Assembly (NCBI GenBank): GCA_900321035.1
Contig: ONUH01000001.1
Span: 248,001-312,000 of the forward strand
Direction: 5' to 3'
Origin: an uncultured Selenomonadales bacterium
GTDB lineage: Bacteria; Bacillota; Negativicutes; Selenomonadales; Selenomonadaceae
DNA length: 64,000 nucleotides
The translations under genes and the position numbers were made by a program. Shown piece after piece: positions 51,938-60,881 of this stretch (positions within the stretch are counted from its first letter, which is position 1; every line of letters begins with the position of its first letter). The notes under the pieces were generated by a model, which was given only the letters and a program-made list of their open reading frames with translations, had not been told where the DNA came from and searched no databases.

Positions 51938-52684
51938 TCAGCCCTTTCTATGTCCTTTAGGCGCCAGAATTCCTGCAATCTCATACAAATACGCGATTTC
52001 CTCCGCCGTCAATATTCGATGCTCGCCGCGCCTGACGCCGGAAAGATTCAGTCCCGCAAATTCCGTACGTTTCAGAGCGCGCACGGGATGACAGACCGCC
52101 TCGCACATACGCCGCACCTGCCTGTTTTTTCCTTCGTGGATGGATATTTCCACTTTCGTTCTGCCGGTTCTGTCGTCCCAGTCAAGCACGCGGACTTTTG
52201 CAGGAGCCGTAACGCCGTCCTCCAAAGAAACGCCGTTTTTCAGCGTCTGCAGTTCCTGCTTCGTGAAACTGCCCTCCACCTGCGCCGTATAGGTCTTCCA
52301 CACTTCACGTGCCGGATGCAGGAGGCCGTTCATCAACTCCCCGTCGTTCGTGAGCAGCAGCAATCCCTCCGTGCCGTTGTCAAGCCGCCCCACCGGATAG
52401 ATGCGCGCCTTGACTTCCGGCAAGAGGTCAAGCACCGTTTTCCGTCCGCGATCATCCTTTGCCGTCGAAATATAGCCTTTCGGCTTGTTCAGCAGGAAAT
52501 AGACATGGGGCTCCGCACCGTGAATTGGTTTTCCGTCAATGCAGATCGTCTGCGACTCGTCCGCCTGCGCGCCTATTTCCACCACGACGCCGTCCACCGT
52601 CACGCGGCCTTCCGCAATCATTTGTTCAGCCGCGCGCCGCGAAGCCGCCCCCGCGCGGCTGATGATTTTTTGCAGTCTTTCCAT
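51938..52684 (-). CDS. rluB: ribosomal large subunit pseudouridine synthase (RluB type)
   Basis: A 248-residue enzyme: an N-terminal S4 domain (LQKIISRAGAASRRAAEQMI), then the catalytic GRLDNGTEGLLLLTND with the nucleophilic Asp, and KNRQVRRMCEAVCHPV. It makes pseudouridine in 23S rRNA. The ATG at 52684 follows AGAGGG; ten codons upstream are open but lack a start signal. Confidence 0.94.
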   Translation of the reverse strand: MERLQKIISRAGAASRRAAEQMIAEGRVTVDGVVVEIGAQADESQTICIDGKPIHGAEPHVYFLLNKPKGYISTAKDDRGRKTVLDLLPEVKARIYPVGRLDNGTEGLLLLTNDGELMNGLLHPAREVWKTYTAQVEGSFTKQELQTLKNGVSLEDGVTAPAKVRVLDWDDRTGRTKVEISIHEGKNRQVRRMCEAVCHPVRALKRTEFAGLNLSGVRRGEHRILTAEEIAYLYEIAGILAPKGHRKG

Positions 52685-52694
52685 GAAACCCTCT

Positions 52695-54002
52695 CTATGC
52701 AAACAACGCGGCAATCTTATGCCAAAGCCGCGACAATCCCGCTATAAAAGAATTTTCCCGCCCCACAGCGCTGTCAGCCGTCAAAGCCACGGAAGCGACT
52801 TTTTTGCCCCGATAATAATATACTGCTTCGCCGAGTTTGTCCCCGCGCCGCACGGGAGCCTCCACCGAGCGCGGTGCCTTTATTTCCCGCCGATACGCCG
52901 ACATATCGCCGTGCGGCACGGAAAGACGCAGCGTGTCCTTCGCCGCCAGTGCCACGGTTTCCCGGTCGCCGCCCGCAACGGGAACGGAAGCTATATGCTC
53001 TCCTTTTTTTACGACGTCCCGTCCCTCGACATTCCGAAAACCATAATCGAGCATCGCGATGGAATCGTTCCACATATAGACGGCGTCCAGCACCACGGAA
53101 ACGAGCTGTACGCCGTCCCGCTCCGCCGCCGTCACGACGCATCGCCCCGCCGCGTCCGTGTAACCGGTCTTGACGCCGTTCGCCCCGGGATAAATCCAGA
53201 GCAGCATATTCTCGTTTTCAAGATTTTGAAAAAACGGCGGCTTCATCAGCGGCACGCGTCTTTCTTTTGTTGAAACGATTTGCCGGAATGCAGGATTTTT
53301 ATATCCGTAAACCGTTATCAGAGCAAGGTCATACGCCGTCGTAAAATGTCGCGGGTCGTGAAGTCCGCAGGAGTTGGTGAATTGCGTATGTTCCGCTCCT
53401 ATGGCGCGGGCTTTCTCCGTCATGCGCCTGGCAAACTCGGGGACGCTGCCCGCGGCATGTTCCGCCACAGCGACGGCGGCGTCGTTCCCCGATACGAGCA
53501 TCATACCGTAATATAGTTCTTCCAAACGAAACCGATCGCCCTGCTCCAGCCACATGGTAGAGCCTTCCATCGCAGCGGCGGCCGGACTGGCGGCCACCGC
53601 GTCGTCAAAGCTTATTCCCTTCGTTTCCAACGCCGTTATCAAAGTCATGATTTTCGTGGTGCTGGCCGGATACCGCCGATCGTTCATCCCCCGTTGGTAC
53701 AGCACTTCCCCGGTCAAAGCGTCCATGACCACCGCCGACCGCGCCGTCACCTTGGGCAGTGCGTCGTCGGGCGGTATATATACGGGAGGGGCCTCCGGCT
53801 CACCGCCCGTCGCCGAGTCTTTTTGCCGTTCATCGGCGAATAATTCTCCGCTTTCCGCACTGAAAAACTCTCTCTCCGCGCGGCTTTCCGCTTCCTCCTC
53901 CGTTTCCGGCGCGGCAAAGGAAGGTGCGACGCCGACAACCAGCAGGAACGCCGCACACAAAAGCGCCGCTTTTCCTCTCACAGCCCTATGCCCATATCGC
54001 AT
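52695..54002 (-). CDS. dacF: D-alanyl-D-alanine carboxypeptidase (DacF-like)
   Basis: A 435-residue low-molecular-weight penicillin-binding protein (peptidase S11). An N-terminal signal peptide ends near residue 30 (SFA|APE). Active-site motifs are STTK (114-117), SGN (171-173) and KTG (278-280). A C-terminal PBP5_C domain and an amphipathic helix follow. It trims the terminal D-Ala from peptidoglycan. Its ATG (54002) lies inside the small upstream gene; a GTG at codon 8 is an alternative. Confidence 0.92.
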   Translation of the reverse strand: MRYGHRAVRGKAALLCAAFLLVVGVAPSFAAPETEEEAESRAEREFFSAESGELFADERQKDSATGGEPEAPPVYIPPDDALPKVTARSAVVMDALTGEVLYQRGMNDRRYPASTTKIMTLITALETKGISFDDAVAASPAAAAMEGSTMWLEQGDRFRLEELYYGMMLVSGNDAAVAVAEHAAGSVPEFARRMTEKARAIGAEHTQFTNSCGLHDPRHFTTAYDLALITVYGYKNPAFRQIVSTKERRVPLMKPPFFQNLENENMLLWIYPGANGVKTGYTDAAGRCVVTAAERDGVQLVSVVLDAVYMWNDSIAMLDYGFRNVEGRDVVKKGEHIASVPVAGGDRETVALAAKDTLRLSVPHGDMSAYRREIKAPRSVEAPVRRGDKLGEAVYYYRGKKVASVALTADSAVGRENSFIAGLSRLWHKIAALFA

Positions 54003-54172
54003 ATAACCGCCTGCGCATCCTCCGATTCCGCTTCCGGAACCTGTATCTCAAACGCCGCGTCTTCTCCGCAGGACACTGCTTTCACACGTGTGAGAAACCC
54101 TTCTTCCGTCAGCCGTTCGCAAAGCTTGTCCGCCTGTTCCCGGCTCGCGGCGATATGAATCGCCTTCCACAT
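53978..54172 (-). CDS. small conserved-looking protein between dnaE and dacF
   Basis: A 64-residue protein (MWKAIHIAASREQADKLCER ... ) whose sequence resembles short proteins seen beside dnaE in related Firmicutes, but no function is known to me. Strong GGAGGAA site before the ATG. Its last 25 nt overlap the dacF start region, suggesting coupling. Confidence 0.6.
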   Translation of the reverse strand: MWKAIHIAASREQADKLCERLTEEGFLTRVKAVSCGEDAAFEIQVPEAESEDAQAVICDMGIGL

Positions 54173-54216
54173 ACTCTATTCCTCCTGCCGAATCCGTTCA
54201 ATCTCCCGATGCCACG

Positions 54217-57200
54217 CTAACGCTCGCGTACCGAGCCTGCGCCGAATATTTCTTCCACTGCGGCAGCCGCCTCCGGGGAGCCGTCCATCCAAAATTCCGG
54301 TCCCAAATCCGTATTATTCCGTCGATCCGCCAAATAGAGGTGTACCACATGTTCGCCGTGGTGGGCCTTCGCCGCCGCCCGCAGACGTTCCTGATTTTCC
54401 GACGTCGCCAGCGCGCTTTTTGTCACGATATAATATTCCGTCTTATAGCCTTCCATCGGCCAAATCTTGTCAGCGATAATCTTGACGCCCTTGTCCGAGA
54501 CATCCACGCGCCCCTGCACCACAATCGGGCGGTCTGCCGTCAAGATATCCGCCGCATCATAAAACTGACGGGGGAAAACCACCGCCTCGATATCTCTCGT
54601 ATAATCTTCGATCGTCAGATACGCCATCGTATCGCCTTTTTTCGTCGCAGACCTCTTCACCTTCGCCGCCAAGCCTGCCACCCGAACCAGCTGCCTGTCT
54701 TTCGCTTCGCCGTCGAGAATCCGTGAGATCGGCGCAAATTTCCCCATTAGGTCTTTGTAAACGTCCAAAGGATGACCGGTAATGTAAAAACCCGTATTTT
54801 CCTTTTCCCATGTCAATATTTGGGAAAGCTCCGCCTCCGGGATATCCGGAAGCATGATTTCCTCGTCGCCCAATTCCTCTTCGGCAAACAGTCCCATCTG
54901 TCCGCTGTCCGCGTCCTTCTGCGCCCGAGACGCTTTTTCCAGCGTCGACGCCGCAACTTCAAGAAGCTGCGCCCGCTTGGCGCCGAGAAAATCAAAGGCG
55001 CCGCACTTGATCAGGCTTTCCAGCGTCCGTTTGTTGACCTGCTTCGTGCCGACCCGCCGGCAAAAATCATACAGCGAAAGGAACGGACCGTCTTTCGCAC
55101 GTATCTTTTCCATTTCGCCGATTGCCTGCTCTCCCACGTTGCGAACCGCGGCAAGCCCGAAGCGGATTGCCTTTCCGTCCACGCTGAAGGACGCCGCGCT
55201 GGCATTGACGTCCGGCGGCAGGATTTGAATTCCCATGCGCCGTGCCAGCTCAATGTAAGTAGAAACCTTGTCGTTGGCGTCCATGATGCTGGTCAGCATA
55301 GCCGCCATGAATTCCGCCGGATAATGGACCTTCAAATACGCGGTCTGCCATGCGACAAGCGCGTATGCGGCGCTGTGCGATTTATTGAAGCCGTAATTCG
55401 CGAAATGCGTCAACAGCTCAAAGATTTTTTCCGCCAGCCCGTCGTCGATTCCATTCTTCTTCGTCCCGGCGAGAAACGTTTCCTTCTTCTGCATCAGCAG
55501 TTCCGGCTGCTTATGTCCCATAGCGCGGCGCAGGATATCCGCCTCGCCGAGAGAAAAACCTGCCAGCACCTGCACGATCTGCATGACCTGCTCCTGGTAC
55601 AGCACCACCCCGAAAGTCTCCTTCAGGATCGGCTCCAAAAGCGGGTGGAGGTAAGAAACCTTTTTCTTCCCTTTGCGCCCGTCGATAAAGTCCTGTACCA
55701 TGCCGCTCCCCAAAGGACCCGGCCGATACAGCGCCACCGTGGGAATCAGGTCTTCAAAGCATGCAGGTGCCAGATCCTTGACAAGCTGCGTCATGCCCGC
55801 CGATTCCATCTGGAATACGGCGCCCGTCTTGCCCTCGCAAAGCATCCGCGCCGTCTCCTCGTCCACGGCGGGGATATCATGGACGTCTATTTTTTCACCG
55901 CGGGCTTCCTCGATATTCTTGATCGTGTCGGCAATGACCGTCAGCGTACGAAGGCCGAGAAAATCCATCTTCAAAAGGCCGAGTTCCTCGACGAGATCTT
56001 TATCAAAGGCCGTCACCAACGTGCCCTCGGACATCTGCACCGGCATATAATTCGTCAGGGGATCGCGAGCAATCACGACTCCCGCTGCGTGGGTGGAAGA
56101 CTGTCGCGGCAGTCCCTCAATCTTGCGTGCATAATCAATCATGCGCCGGATGCCGGAATCCGCCTCATACAGCTTTCGAAAGTCCGCCGAATCCTTCAAC
56201 GCCTTGTCAAGCGTTATGCCGAGTTCCGTGGGAATCAATTTCGCCACTTTATCGGTATCGGCATACGACAGCCCTAAAACGCGGCCGACGTCGCGCACCG
56301 CACCGCGCGCCGCCATCGTGCCGAAGGTGATGATCTGCGCCACATGGTCGTAGCCGTAACGCTCCTTGACATACTCGATGACTTCCTTGCGCCGGATATA
56401 GCAAAAGTCCACGTCGATATCCGGCATCGTCACGCGCTCCGGGTTCAGGAAACGCTCAAACAGCAATGCGTATTTCAGTGGGTCGATGTCCGTGATGCCA
56501 AGAATATAGGCGACAATACTGCCCGCCGCCGAACCCCGCCCCGGCCCGACGGAAATCCCATGCTCCCGCGCGTAATTGATAAAATCCCAAACGATCAGGA
56601 AATAGCTGTCGAATCCCATCTGATGAATGACGCCCAGCTCGTATTCCATGCGCTTTTTGATTTCCGGTGTAACGGCATCATACCGCTTCCCGACTTTTTC
56701 CTCGCAAAGCCGGCGAAGATACGCTTCGTCCGTCAGCCCTTCCGGCAGAGGGAACCGCGGCAGGATATGCCCGCCGAAGGAAAACTCCACATTGCACCGT
56801 TCTGCGATTCGAACGGTATTTTCCATAGCCTCTGGATATTCAGGGAACAGCTTCGCCATTTCCTCCGACGATTTCATATAGAACTCGTCGTTTTGGAACC
56901 GCATGCGTCCCGGATCCTCCAGCGTCTTTCCCGTCTGAATGCAGAGCAATACGTCATGGAAGTCCGCGTCTTCTTTGTGGATGTAATGCGCGTCATTCGT
57001 CACTACAAGTCCGACGCCGTATTTTTGCGCGAGCCGGATCAGCCCCGGCGCCGCTTTCTCTTCTTCGGGAATGCCGTGCTTTTGCAGCTCGATGAAAAAA
57101 TTTTCTTTGCCGAAAATATCGATATACTCGGCAACCAGCGCGTCCGCCTTGTCCGGCTGGTCCTGAATCAAAGCGCGGGGAATCTCGCCCGCGATACAGG

Positions 57201-57612
57201 CGGACAGACAAATGATGCCTTCATGGTACTGCCGTAAAAGCTCCTTGTCCACGCGGGGCTTGTAATACGTCCCTTCAATGTTCGCCAGGGAAACCAGCTT
57301 TACGAGATTCCGATATCCGGTTTCGTTTTCCGCCAGTAAAATCAAATGATAGTAACGGACGCCGCCGACCTCGAACATATCCTTGCGCGACGCAGGCGCG
57401 AGGTAAACCTCGCAGCCTATGATCGGCTTGATGCCGGCCTTCTTCGCCGCCTTGTAAAACTCCATCACGCCGTACATCTGCCCATGATCGGTAATGGCGA
57501 CGGCGTTCATGCCGAGCTTCTTCACTTCGTCTATCAATTCGCCCACACGGCTCGCGCCGTCCAACAGGCTGTACTCCGTATGCACATGCAAGTGCGCGAA
57601 ACTCTCCCCCAT
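54217..57612 (-). CDS. dnaE: DNA polymerase III subunit alpha (DnaE)
   Basis: A 1131-residue replicative polymerase. PHP domain starts with HLHVHTEYS (7-15) and TDHGQMYGVMEFY; the catalytic PDIDVDF is at 397-403; polymerase palm and fingers (GPGRGSAAGSIVAYILGI, SSTHAAGVVIA) and a C-terminal OB domain follow. It is DnaE1/DnaE-type, without the proofreading exonuclease of PolC. ATG at 57612 follows GGAGG; 42 upstream codons are open but implausible. Confidence 0.97.
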   Translation of the reverse strand: MGESFAHLHVHTEYSLLDGASRVGELIDEVKKLGMNAVAITDHGQMYGVMEFYKAAKKAGIKPIIGCEVYLAPASRKDMFEVGGVRYYHLILLAENETGYRNLVKLVSLANIEGTYYKPRVDKELLRQYHEGIICLSACIAGEIPRALIQDQPDKADALVAEYIDIFGKENFFIELQKHGIPEEEKAAPGLIRLAQKYGVGLVVTNDAHYIHKEDADFHDVLLCIQTGKTLEDPGRMRFQNDEFYMKSSEEMAKLFPEYPEAMENTVRIAERCNVEFSFGGHILPRFPLPEGLTDEAYLRRLCEEKVGKRYDAVTPEIKKRMEYELGVIHQMGFDSYFLIVWDFINYAREHGISVGPGRGSAAGSIVAYILGITDIDPLKYALLFERFLNPERVTMPDIDVDFCYIRRKEVIEYVKERYGYDHVAQIITFGTMAARGAVRDVGRVLGLSYADTDKVAKLIPTELGITLDKALKDSADFRKLYEADSGIRRMIDYARKIEGLPRQSSTHAAGVVIARDPLTNYMPVQMSEGTLVTAFDKDLVEELGLLKMDFLGLRTLTVIADTIKNIEEARGEKIDVHDIPAVDEETARMLCEGKTGAVFQMESAGMTQLVKDLAPACFEDLIPTVALYRPGPLGSGMVQDFIDGRKGKKKVSYLHPLLEPILKETFGVVLYQEQVMQIVQVLAGFSLGEADILRRAMGHKQPELLMQKKETFLAGTKKNGIDDGLAEKIFELLTHFANYGFNKSHSAAYALVAWQTAYLKVHYPAEFMAAMLTSIMDANDKVSTYIELARRMGIQILPPDVNASAASFSVDGKAIRFGLAAVRNVGEQAIGEMEKIRAKDGPFLSLYDFCRRVGTKQVNKRTLESLIKCGAFDFLGAKRAQLLEVAASTLEKASRAQKDADSGQMGLFAEEELGDEEIMLPDIPEAELSQILTWEKENTGFYITGHPLDVYKDLMGKFAPISRILDGEAKDRQLVRVAGLAAKVKRSATKKGDTMAYLTIEDYTRDIEAVVFPRQFYDAADILTADRPIVVQGRVDVSDKGVKIIADKIWPMEGYKTEYYIVTKSALATSENQERLRAAAKAHHGEHVVHLYLADRRNNTDLGPEFWMDGSPEAAAAVEEIFGAGSVRER

Positions 57613-57702
57613 GCCGTCGCCTCCTTCCGTAAATTCCTGACACTTTCCTATTATAACAGAGAAACCACGCGCCGCAAGCCTTTTTTCCCTTGCAAACGAA
57701 AA

Positions 57703-57727
57703 CGGAGCGGGAATATCTCCCGCTCCG
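57703..57727 (-). terminator. terminator of the secreted orphan gene
   Basis: CGGAGCGGG / CCCGCTCCG hairpin on the minus strand followed by TTTTC; separates it from dnaE. Confidence 0.82.
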
Positions 57728-57741
57728 CGCGTTTTCATTTC

Positions 57742-58371
57742 TTACGGATACTGCATTTCCCTCATCACCGGCTGAAAGCCTGTACCGAGGTCGGTGTACG
57801 TCACCCAGTTCGATTCCGCATCCCACTCCAAATCGTAACGATGCGACTTAGGCTCCACGTTGTCGAAATTCTCGAAGGACAGCACCAACGATCCGTCGGT
57901 CAGCGGCGTAATATTCGCCTCGCCGCGCGGAACGCCGGAATGGAAATTCCTGCTGTCGACGTAAACCTGCATTTTTCCCGCCGCAGCGTCATATCCATAC
58001 AGCTTCGCCTGCTCGCGGCTGGCAATGACGAAGAAGGTCTTGTCGTTTTCCTCGTCGCGCACGGCGCGGAACCAATAGCCGTAAGTCACCTCCGGCAGAT
58101 ACTCCTCATGGACGCGGTCATTGTCGCGCCAGATAATCACATGGTAGCGCCCCTTGTCGTCGGCGGCGAGCATGCTGCGTATCTGCACGCTGATTTTACC
58201 GTCCGGCGTCGTGAAAGTCTCCTTCCACGCCTGCGTCTTGCTGATCTGTGCGGTCAGGTTCGCCTGATATTTGATCAGCGCGAAAGAGCTTGCTTCCGTC
58301 GCTTGCGGCTGCATGCCCAAAATCGTGCCCGCCATCAGCGGGACCATTAAAAATTTATGCCACAGTTTCAT
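57742..58371 (-). CDS. secreted protein of unknown function
   Basis: A 209-residue exported protein. The signal peptide MKLWHKFLMVPLMAGTILGM is followed by a probable cleavage near EAS. The rest is beta-rich (VQIRSMLAADDKGRYHVIIW, FFVIASREQAKLYGYDAAAG), with an Asp/aromatic-rich end. I do not recognise the family; similar secreted proteins of this size are common in Negativicutes (recollection, not checked). It lies directly downstream of gpmI. Confidence 0.6.
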   Translation of the reverse strand: MKLWHKFLMVPLMAGTILGMQPQATEASSFALIKYQANLTAQISKTQAWKETFTTPDGKISVQIRSMLAADDKGRYHVIIWRDNDRVHEEYLPEVTYGYWFRAVRDEENDKTFFVIASREQAKLYGYDAAAGKMQVYVDSRNFHSGVPRGEANITPLTDGSLVLSFENFDNVEPKSHRYDLEWDAESNWVTYTDLGTGFQPVMREMQYP

Positions 58372-58385
58372 GAAAACGGCCTCCT

Positions 58386-59921
58386 TTACTCTCCCAAAAT
58401 CAGGGATTCTCCCGTCATTTCTTGCGGCGCGCTGAGCCCCGCAAGCTGCAGCAGCGTCGGCGCAATGTCGCAGAGCTTGCCCTTGCGAAGTTTATGCAAA
58501 CGGTGCGCATTCACGAGAATGAACGGCACCGGATTCGTCGTGTGCTGCGTAAAGGGCGCGCCTGTCTCTTTGTCCAGCATCTGCTCGCAGTTTCCGTGAT
58601 CGGCGGTGATGCAGAGCACTCCGCCCGCTTTTTTTATCGCCTCGACCACGCGTCCGACGCAGGCGTCCACAGTTTCCACCGCTTTGACCGCCGCTTCCAT
58701 CACGCCCGTATGGCCGACCATGTCTCCGTTGGCGAAATTCAAGATGATAAAGTCATACTTTCCGGAACCGATGGCCTCGACCACTTTATCCGTAACTTCA
58801 ATCGCGCTCATTTCCGGCTGTAAGTCATAGGTTGCGACCTTCGGGGACGGGACGAGGATGCGGTCCTCATGATCGTAAGGCTTTTCAAGACCGCCGTTGA
58901 AGAAGAAGGTGACGTGCGCGTACTTTTCCGTTTCAGCGATACGAAGCTGAGTCAGCCCCGCCGACTCGATCACTTCGCCCAGCGTCTTTGTCAGCGCCTC
59001 CGGCGGATAGGCAATCTTGACGTTCAGCCCCGCCTCGTACTGCGTCATCGTGACGTAAGGCGGACGAAGCGCCTCGTCGCGCGCAAAACCGTCAAACGTC
59101 TCGTCGGTGAACGCATGGGTCAATTCCCTTGCGCGGTCGGGACGGAAATTGAAGAAAATCACGCCGTCCTCTTTCTTCATGCCGTCGTAGCCGTCCATCA
59201 CTGCCGGAATCACGAATTCGTCGGTTACGTCCTGCGCATAGGAAGCGGCAATCGCCGAAGCCGAATCTTTTTCCTTCACGCCGTCGGCATGGGCAATCGC
59301 CTCGTAGGCCTTCGTCACACGCCCCCAGCGCTTGTCGCGGTCCATGGCGTAAAAGCGGCCCGAAATCGTCGCGATTTTCCCCACGCCGATCTCCGCCAGC
59401 TTTTTTTCGAGGTCTGCAAGATAGCCGTCCGCGCTTTTCGGCGCCACATCGCGCCCGTCAAGGAATGCGTGAACCCATATTTTTTTCAGGCCTTCTCGCT
59501 TCGCCATCTCAACCAGCGCGTAAAGATGATCGGTGTGGCTGTGGACGCCGCCAGGAGAAACGAGCCCGAACAGATGCAGCGCTCCGCCGCTTTTTTTCAC
59601 CGTCCCCATGACGCCGGAAAGCGCCTCGTTCTTGAAAAAAGAACCGTCACGAATCGCACGGGTGATGCGCGTAAGCTCCTGATACACGACGCGTCCCGCG
59701 CCGATATTCGTATGCCCGACCTCGGAGTTGCCCATCTGCCCGTCGGGAAGTCCGACCGCCTCGCCGGAGCAAAGCAGCTCCGTTACCGGGCAGGACTTCA
59801 AAATCCCGTCAATCACCGGCGTCTTGCCGACGGCGACCGCGTTGTCCTTCGCCGCCAAATCGCCGTTCCCCCACCCGTCCATGATTACGAGCATCACGGG
59901 CGCGTTTTTCAATTTTGCCAT
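58386..59921 (-). CDS. gpmI: 2,3-bisphosphoglycerate-independent phosphoglycerate mutase
   Basis: A 511-residue Mn-dependent alkaline-phosphatase-fold mutase: MLVIMDGWGNG start, the phospho-serine motif MGNSEVGHTN, VGHTGVMEAAVKA and a C-terminal TADHGNCEQM. It interconverts 3- and 2-phosphoglycerate. ATG at 59921 follows GGAGGT. Last gene of the gap-pgk-tpiA-gpmI operon. Confidence 0.96.
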   Translation of the reverse strand: MAKLKNAPVMLVIMDGWGNGDLAAKDNAVAVGKTPVIDGILKSCPVTELLCSGEAVGLPDGQMGNSEVGHTNIGAGRVVYQELTRITRAIRDGSFFKNEALSGVMGTVKKSGGALHLFGLVSPGGVHSHTDHLYALVEMAKREGLKKIWVHAFLDGRDVAPKSADGYLADLEKKLAEIGVGKIATISGRFYAMDRDKRWGRVTKAYEAIAHADGVKEKDSASAIAASYAQDVTDEFVIPAVMDGYDGMKKEDGVIFFNFRPDRARELTHAFTDETFDGFARDEALRPPYVTMTQYEAGLNVKIAYPPEALTKTLGEVIESAGLTQLRIAETEKYAHVTFFFNGGLEKPYDHEDRILVPSPKVATYDLQPEMSAIEVTDKVVEAIGSGKYDFIILNFANGDMVGHTGVMEAAVKAVETVDACVGRVVEAIKKAGGVLCITADHGNCEQMLDKETGAPFTQHTTNPVPFILVNAHRLHKLRKGKLCDIAPTLLQLAGLSAPQEMTGESLILGE

Positions 59922-59988
59922 ATTTACCTCCGATAAAGAAGGAGCGGAGTCCATTCCCGTCTCTCCGCCCCCTTTTTGTTTTCGATAT

Positions 59989-60867
59989 TCAATCCGTCCT
60001 GCTGATTTCCTTTTTCTCAGCTTCAGCCTTTGCCTTCGGCTTTTCCTGCTTCTTGCCGAACTTGACGATCCGGCTGAAATCCTGCGCCTTCAACGAAGCG
60101 CCGCCCACCAGCGCGCCGTCCACGTCGGGCTTTTCCATCAGGCCGTCGATGGTATCGGGCTTGACGCTGCCGCCGTAAAGGATACGGACTGCGTCGGACA
60201 CCTCGGCGTCATAAAGATCCGCCAGCGTAGCGCGAATCAGCTCACAAACCTCCTGCGCCTGCTCGAAAGTCGCCGTCTTGCCGGTGCCGATGGCCCAAAT
60301 CGGCTCGTACGCGACGACGCATTTTGCGGCGGAAAGCGCGCCCATGCCGGCAAAGGCCTTTTTGACCTGCGCCGTGACAAAATCCTTGTAAGCGTTCGCC
60401 TCACGCGTTTCCAACGACTCCCCGACGCAAATGATGGGAATCAGCCCTGCCGCGACCGCCGCTTTGGCCCGTTTGTTGACGGTCTCGTCCGTATCGCCGA
60501 AATACTCGCGCCGCTCGGAATGGCCGACGATGACGTACTTGACGCCGGCGTCCTTCAGCATGGCGGCGGACAGCTCGCCCGTATAAGCGCCGCTTTCTTC
60601 CCAATGGACATTCTGGGCGCCCACGCCGATATTTGCGGACGGTCCGACTTTTTTGGCCGCAAGCGTCAACGCCGTCGCAGGCGGACAAATGACAACGGCC
60701 CTATCCTTCACGTCCTCCACCAGCGGCAAAAGCTCCTTCAAAAGCGCCTCCGCCTCGGTGTTCGTCTTGTTCATTTTCCAGTTGCCCGCGATGATGGGCT
60801 GGCGCTTCCACGGCGACGGCTGCTCCGCCTCGTCGGAAGAAAACTTCTTGATAATTTCTTCAATCAT
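59989..60867 (-). CDS. tpiA: triose-phosphate isomerase with terminal extensions
   Basis: A 292-residue TIM: IIAGNWKMNK, VGHSERREYFGDTDETV with the catalytic His, and YEPIWAIGTGKTAT with the catalytic Glu, plus a late ILYGGSVKP. The normal start would be just before the IIAGNWKM segment, but there are ~20 extra residues (MIEEIIKKFSSDEAEQPSP) with a GAGGGGG ribosome site and no closer start codon. A Lys/Glu-rich tail of ~24 residues ends the protein. The core is standard and should be active. Confidence 0.94.
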   Translation of the reverse strand: MIEEIIKKFSSDEAEQPSPWKRQPIIAGNWKMNKTNTEAEALLKELLPLVEDVKDRAVVICPPATALTLAAKKVGPSANIGVGAQNVHWEESGAYTGELSAAMLKDAGVKYVIVGHSERREYFGDTDETVNKRAKAAVAAGLIPIICVGESLETREANAYKDFVTAQVKKAFAGMGALSAAKCVVAYEPIWAIGTGKTATFEQAQEVCELIRATLADLYDAEVSDAVRILYGGSVKPDTIDGLMEKPDVDGALVGGASLKAQDFSRIVKFGKKQEKPKAKAEAEKKEISRTD

Positions 60868-60881
60868 TGCAAATTACCCCC

